Assembly: GCA_002339015.1 (NCBI GenBank) | Contig: DDJC01000083.1 | Span: 9,108 to 26,647, forward strand | Reading direction: 5' to 3' | DNA from: Burkholderiales bacterium UBA1834 | GTDB taxonomy: Bacteria > Pseudomonadota > Gammaproteobacteria > Burkholderiales > Burkholderiaceae_C | Length of the DNA: 17,540 nucleotides | Shown here: positions 13,878-17,540 of the stretch, in pieces | Numbering within the stretch: the stretch's first letter is position 1 | How the letters are laid out: each line of letters opens with the position of its first letter | Translations under genes and position numbers: made by a program | Notes under the pieces: generated by a model | Seen by the model: the letters and a program-made list of their open reading frames with translations, nothing else | The model's database searches: none | Told to the model about the DNA's origin: nothing

Positions 13878-15890
13878 CTAGACGCTCAACGCCTTGAGCT
13901 TGCGCCACAGCGTGGTGCGGCTGATGCCCAGCCGCTCACTGGCCTTGACACGATCACCACCGCAATCGGCCAGCACGGCCATGATCTCATCACGTTCGGC
14001 CTGAGCATGGCGCTGGCGCAAGGGGGGCGGGCGCAGCGCAGGCTCACCGGCAGTGCGCCCCCCGCCGGGCAACGAACGCCCGTTACCCGAAGACCCAAAC
14101 AGTTCTGGCGCCACCGACCTCAGAAACGTTTCGGCCTGCGCCGACGAGAGGGCCCCGCCCCCCGACTGCACCAACGGCCCCGCGTAGGCCAGCAGGCGTT
14201 CGATCAGGTTGTCCAGCTCGCGCACATTGCCGGGCCAGTGGTAATGCGCCGCCTGAGCCGTCAGTGCATCGATCAGGGGCTGCGCACGCGCCACAGGCAG
14301 CCCCAGGCGCGCGCAGGCCCGCAACTGCAGGGCCTGCGCGATGGAGGGCACATCCTCGATCCGCTCACGCAGCGAGGGCATGTCGATGCGCAGGATGTTG
14401 AGCCGGTAGTACAAATCCAGGCGGAACAGGCCCTGGTCTACCTGGGCCATCAGGTCGCGATGGGTGGCGGCGATCACCCGCACATTGACAGGCGTAGGCT
14501 CGGTGGCACCCACGCGCAGCACCTCGCGCTCCTGCAGCACGCGCAGCAGCCTGGTCTGCAGGGTCACGGGCATCTCGCCCACCTCATCAAGGAAGATGGT
14601 GCCGTTGTGCGCGGCCTCGAACAGGCCGATCTTGCCGCCTCGGCGCGCGCCCGTGAAGGCCCCCTCCTCGTAGCCGAACAGCTCGCTCTCGAGCAGGCTC
14701 TCGGACACGGCCGCGCAGTTCACGGCAACGAAGGGCATGTCGCGCCGCTCGCTGGCCCGGTGAATGCCTTGCGCCACCAGTTCCTTGCCAGTGCCGCTCT
14801 CACCGATGACCAGCACCGTGGCCGGGCTGGCGGCGCAGCGACGCGCCAACCTGCGCACGTGCGCCATCGCCAGGCTGTGGCCCAGCACCTGGTCCAGCTC
14901 GTAACGGGGCGTCTCGGCCTGGGGCTTGATGCGCGCCCGGATGTTGCGGTCCACCCGCTGGATGGAGATCGGATCCTGGCAACTGAGCACAGCACCCGTC
15001 AGCACGCCCTGCTCCACGATGGGCATGCGGTTGACGATCAGCGCTTTGCCCTTGACACGCTCGATGCGCTCCAGATCGGGCACGGCCAGGCGCAGGGTGT
15101 TCTGCAGGCCCAGCTCCGGGCAGACCTCGCTCAGGCGTCGGCCCAGCCAGGGACCGGGCTGCACGCCCAGCAATTGCGCCATGGCCGGGTTCAAGGTCTG
15201 GATGCGTTCATCGCGATCCACGGCGATCACGCCATCGCTGAGCTGCGTGAGGATGGCGTTCAGGCGCTCGCGCTTGGCCTGCTCGATGCGGGCGGCACGG
15301 GCCACTTCCACGGCATCATCCAGTGCTTCGCGCACGGCATCGGCCGAGTACAGGAACATGCCGGTCAGCCCCATCTGGTCGGCCAGATCTGCCACCAGCC
15401 CCGAGCCGACGAACACCTGCGCGCCCGCGCCGTGCAGTTCGCGCACTGTGGCCCGCGCTTCGTCTTCGGTGCGGTAGGTGCGCTGCGTCACGCCCAGCTC
15501 GAACAGCTCGCCATAAGGCGACAGATCGGGCAGCATGCCTTCGTAAGTGACCAGCCCCACGTGCGATGACAGCCGCTTGGCCCGCGCCAGCGCCTGCATC
15601 AGATCGAAGCCACCCACCTTCACCAGCACCACGGGCATCTCCAGGTGCTGGCGCAGGTAGGCGCCGTTGGAGCCGGCCGAGACCACCACGTCCACCGGAC
15701 GGCTGGCCTGCAGTTCATGCACGCGGTTGACGGCCTGCTCGAAGCCCATGTCCAGCACCTCAACCGTGGCCTTGGTGTGGAAATCGGGCGCCAGCTCCTG
15801 CAGCATCTTGTTGAGGCGGCGGTAGCCCACCGCAACGATGCGCGGAGCGGCGGGCAGAGAGGCAGGCAGGGACAGCAAAGGCGCGTTCAT
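13878..15890 (-). CDS. prpR: Propionate catabolism activator PrpR (sigma-54-dependent)
   Basis: PrpR senses 2-methylcitrate and activates the prp operon with sigma-54 RNA polymerase. The 670-residue protein has a PrpR_N sensory domain (about 18-195), a PAS-like domain (about 208-310; LSDGVIAVDRDERIQTLNPA), an AAA+ domain (about 333-560) and a Fis-type helix-turn-helix (about 634-665; DRVKASERLGISRTTLWRKL). The AAA+ motifs are Walker A GESGTGKE (363-370), the sigma-54-contacting GAFTGA loop (410-415), Walker B GTIFLDEVGEM (430-440) and WPGNVREL (552-559). I chose the ATG at 15888-15890. The frame runs on to a TTG at 15971, but that extension crosses the palindromic operator. No strong Shine-Dalgarno is present. 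It is divergent from prpB. The palindrome lies 43 bp upstream, so PrpR may also control its own expression. Confidence 0.95.
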   Translation of the reverse strand: MNAPLLSLPASLPAAPRIVAVGYRRLNKMLQELAPDFHTKATVEVLDMGFEQAVNRVHELQASRPVDVVVSAGSNGAYLRQHLEMPVVLVKVGGFDLMQALARAKRLSSHVGLVTYEGMLPDLSPYGELFELGVTQRTYRTEDEARATVRELHGAGAQVFVGSGLVADLADQMGLTGMFLYSADAVREALDDAVEVARAARIEQAKRERLNAILTQLSDGVIAVDRDERIQTLNPAMAQLLGVQPGPWLGRRLSEVCPELGLQNTLRLAVPDLERIERVKGKALIVNRMPIVEQGVLTGAVLSCQDPISIQRVDRNIRARIKPQAETPRYELDQVLGHSLAMAHVRRLARRCAASPATVLVIGESGTGKELVAQGIHRASERRDMPFVAVNCAAVSESLLESELFGYEEGAFTGARRGGKIGLFEAAHNGTIFLDEVGEMPVTLQTRLLRVLQEREVLRVGATEPTPVNVRVIAATHRDLMAQVDQGLFRLDLYYRLNILRIDMPSLRERIEDVPSIAQALQLRACARLGLPVARAQPLIDALTAQAAHYHWPGNVRELDNLIERLLAYAGPLVQSGGGALSSAQAETFLRSVAPELFGSSGNGRSLPGGGRTAGEPALRPPPLRQRHAQAERDEIMAVLADCGGDRVKASERLGISRTTLWRKLKALSV

Positions 15891-15932
15891 TGCAACGGTC
15901 GTTTCAAGCGTTTCACACGGAACGTCGCATGA

Positions 15933-15950
15933 TGTTTCAACATTGAAACA
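15933..15950. promoter_or_regulatory. Palindromic upstream activator site, likely PrpR binding
   Basis: TGTTTCAACATTGAAACA is an inverted repeat with 8-bp arms (15933-15940 and 15943-15950). Its centre is about 140 bp upstream of the predicted prpB transcription start, a usual distance for an enhancer-binding protein. Partial half-sites GTTTCA occur nearby at 15901-15906 and 15910-15915. Binding by PrpR is inferred from position. Confidence 0.7.
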
Positions 15951-16005
15951 CAAGTTCTGGGAAAACTGCAAGGCTTTTGCGACAAACGCTTCAAATCCCC
16001 TTGCA

Positions 16006-16018
16006 AATCAAGCGCTTG
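16006..16018 (+). promoter_or_regulatory. IHF-type binding site
   Basis: AATCAAGCGCTTG matches the IHF consensus WATCAANNNNTTR at every defined position. It lies between the palindromic activator site and the -24/-12 promoter, where DNA bending is needed. It also contains a 10-bp palindrome (CAAGCGCTTG), so another binding protein is possible. Confidence 0.55.
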
Positions 16019-16056
16019 CCAAGCGCAATGGGCAGGCGCACCATCGCACGAGCACG

Positions 16057-16074
16057 CTGGCACACGCGTTGCAT
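16057..16074 (+). promoter_or_regulatory. Sigma-54 promoter of prpBC
   Basis: CTGGCACACGCGTTGCAT matches the -24/-12 consensus TGGCAC-N5-TTGCA exactly, with GG (16059-16060) and GC (16071-16072) separated by 10 bases. The predicted start is near 16084, giving a leader of about 52 bases before prpB. The divergent prpR gene encodes a GAFTGA-containing activator, which fits. Confidence 0.88.
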
Positions 16075-16135
16075 TGTGTAGTCCAATTCCGCCAGCCACT
16101 GCTGACAGCCCCCTTCCCTACTGGAGACACCACCC

Positions 16136-17020
16136 ATGGCCACCCTGTCCCCCGGCGCCCGCTTTCGCCAAGCCCTCAAGGAAGAATCGCCCCTGCAGGT
16201 GATCGGCGCCATCAACGCCAACCATGCCCTGCTGGCCCAGCGTGCCGGCTACCGTGCCATCTATCTGTCGGGCGGTGGCGTGGCCGCGGGCTCCCTGGGT
16301 CTGCCCGATCTGGGCATCAACACGCTGGACGATGTGCTGACCGACGTGCGCCGCATCACCGACGTGTGCGACCTGCCCCTGCTGGTCGACATCGACACCG
16401 GCTTCGGGCCCAGCGCCTTCAACATCGAGCGCACCGTCAAGAGCCTGATCAAGTTCGGCGCGGCGGCCTGCCACATCGAGGACCAGGTGGGCGCCAAGCG
16501 TTGCGGCCATCGCCCCGGCAAGGAAATCGTTTCCACGGATGAGATGGTCGACCGCGTCAAGGCCGCCGCCGATGCCAAGACCGATCCTGACTTCTTCCTG
16601 ATCGCCCGCACAGACGCCATCCAGGTGCACGGTGTGGACGCCGCCATCGAGCGCGCCATCAAGTGCGTCGAGGCCGGCGCCGACGGCATTTTTGCCGAGG
16701 CCGCCTACGACCTGCCCACCTACGAGAAATTCTCGAAGGCCGTGGGCGTGCCCGTGCTGGCCAACATCACTGAATTCGGCAAGACGCCGCTGTTCTCGGT
16801 GGACGAGCTGCGTGACACCGGCGTGGGCATGGTGCTCTACCCGCTCAGCGCCTTCCGCGCCATGAACAAGGCCGCCGAGGCCGTCTACACTGCGATCCGC
16901 CGTGACGGCCACCAGAAGAACGTGGTCGACCTGATGCAGACGCGCGAAGAGCTGTACGACCGCATCGGCTACCACGCCTTCGAGGGCAAACTCGACGCGC
17001 TGTTCGCCGCCAAGAAGTAA
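16136..17020 (+). CDS. prpB: 2-methylisocitrate lyase
   Basis: PrpB cleaves 2-methylisocitrate to pyruvate and succinate, the last step of the 2-methylcitrate cycle, in the cytoplasm. The 294-residue protein is of isocitrate-lyase/PEP-mutase type. The catalytic Cys123 is in KRCGHRPGK (121-129), Mg2+-binding Asp85 and Asp87 are in LLVDIDTGFG, and Asp58 is in SLGLPDLG. KRCGH is the lyase signature that separates it from PEP mutases. The ATG at 16136 is preceded by CTGGAGACAC plus five bases, the same ribosome-binding sequence used by prpC. It is the first gene after the sigma-54 promoter. Confidence 0.97.
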   Translation: MATLSPGARFRQALKEESPLQVIGAINANHALLAQRAGYRAIYLSGGGVAAGSLGLPDLGINTLDDVLTDVRRITDVCDLPLLVDIDTGFGPSAFNIERTVKSLIKFGAAACHIEDQVGAKRCGHRPGKEIVSTDEMVDRVKAAADAKTDPDFFLIARTDAIQVHGVDAAIERAIKCVEAGADGIFAEAAYDLPTYEKFSKAVGVPVLANITEFGKTPLFSVDELRDTGVGMVLYPLSAFRAMNKAAEAVYTAIRRDGHQKNVVDLMQTREELYDRIGYHAFEGKLDALFAAKK

Positions 17021-17061
17021 TTCCACAACGCTTGCCTCAACCTCATCTGGAGACACAGTCC

Positions 17062-17540
17062 ATGAGCGCTACCCCTGAGACCACGACGCCCGGCTTCAAG
17101 CCCAAAAAGTCCGTCGCCCTGTCGGGCACCGCTGCCGGCAACACCGCGCTGTGCACCGTCGGCCGCACCGGCAATGACCTGGCCTACCGCGGCTACGACA
17201 TCCTGGACCTGGCCACCACCACCGAGTTCGAAGAAATCGCCCACCTGCTGGTGCACGGCAAGCTGCCCACCGTGGCCGAACTGGCCAGCTACAAGGCCAA
17301 GCTCAAGGCCCTGCGCGGCATCCCCGCGGGCCTGAAGACCGCGCTGGAGCAACTGCCCCCGTCGAGCCACCCCATGGACGTGATGCGCACCGGCGTGTCC
17401 GTGCTGGGCTGCCTGTCGCCCGAGAAGGACGACCACAACCACCCCGGCGCCCGCGACATCGCCGACAAGCTGATGGCCTCGCTGGGCTCGATGCTGCTGT
17501 ACTGGTACCACTACAGCCACAACGGCAAGCGCATCGACGT
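17062..17540 (+). CDS. prpC: 2-methylcitrate synthase, N-terminal part (cut by window edge)
   Basis: PrpC condenses propionyl-CoA and oxaloacetate to 2-methylcitrate. The first 159 codons are visible. The sequence starts MSATPETTTPGFKPKKSVAL and has YRGYDILDLA (about 42-51), the citrate-synthase-family small-domain motif in the form seen in PrpC, then HLLVHGKLP (61-69) and SSHPMDVMRTGVSVLG (101-116). The catalytic His and Asp residues lie beyond the window. The short N-terminus, lacking the extra N-terminal domain of the upstream gltA product, and its place 41 bp after prpB favour PrpC over a second GltA. A Shine-Dalgarno sequence TGGAGA precedes the ATG. Confidence 0.94.
   Translation, partial: MSATPETTTPGFKPKKSVALSGTAAGNTALCTVGRTGNDLAYRGYDILDLATTTEFEEIAHLLVHGKLPTVAELASYKAKLKALRGIPAGLKTALEQLPPSSHPMDVMRTGVSVLGCLSPEKDDHNHPGARDIADKLMASLGSMLLYWYHYSHNGKRID

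Noticed and set aside
14007..15569. 520-codon plus-strand frame opposite prpR
   Set aside because: It is a mirror frame of prpR, rich in His, Gln, Arg and Gly, with no domain.

Overview
This 17.5 kb window is a high-GC bacterial chromosome segment. Its protein sequences, the compact sdhCDAB-sdhE-gltA gene order, and a sigma-54-type prpR next to prpBC point to Burkholderiales (Betaproteobacteria), most likely Comamonadaceae or the Leptothrix/Aquabacterium neighbourhood. The species cannot be told from the sequence alone. Almost all of it is core carbon metabolism: the TCA cycle on the left and the 2-methylcitrate (propionate) cycle on the right.

Left part (1-7473, all genes on the minus strand). 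Reading in the direction of transcription, a GntR/HutC-type regulator (6673-7473) is followed by sdhC, sdhD, sdhA, sdhB, sdhE (succinate dehydrogenase plus its flavinylation factor), then gltA (citrate synthase) with a strong terminator at 1355-1382. After about 1.1 kb without a gene comes the start of leuC, cut by the window edge. That gap holds the most unusual structure in the window. Two units of about 226 bp (626-852 and 1057-1282) lie in opposite orientation. Each is closed by its own 19-bp terminal stem and contains a similar series of hairpins. The stem sequences differ between the copies while pairing is kept.

Middle (7474-11700). Malate dehydrogenase (mdh) is divergent from the GntR gene across a 268-bp region that carries a perfect 18-bp palindrome, a good candidate operator. 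A bidirectional terminator separates mdh from a convergent chemoreceptor gene (MCP), which has a possible FliA-type promoter. A CitE-like CoA-ester lyase follows on the plus strand.

Right part (11700-17540). A GMC-family FAD oxidoreductase lies on the minus strand, with a small hypothetical gene divergent from it. Then comes prpR (sigma-54 activator, minus strand) divergent from prpB and prpC (plus strand, prpC cut by the window edge). The prpR-prpB spacer shows a textbook enhancer-dependent layout: an 18-bp palindromic activator site, an IHF consensus, and a near-perfect -24/-12 promoter, in that order.

Together the genes cover oxaloacetate/acetyl-CoA entry (gltA), succinate and malate oxidation (sdh, mdh), and propionyl-CoA disposal (prpBC), which returns succinate and pyruvate to the same pathway. 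The enzymes are ordinary. The points worth following up are the structured repeat pair, the two candidate operators near gntR and sdhC, and the unassigned enzymes and small ORF in the middle.
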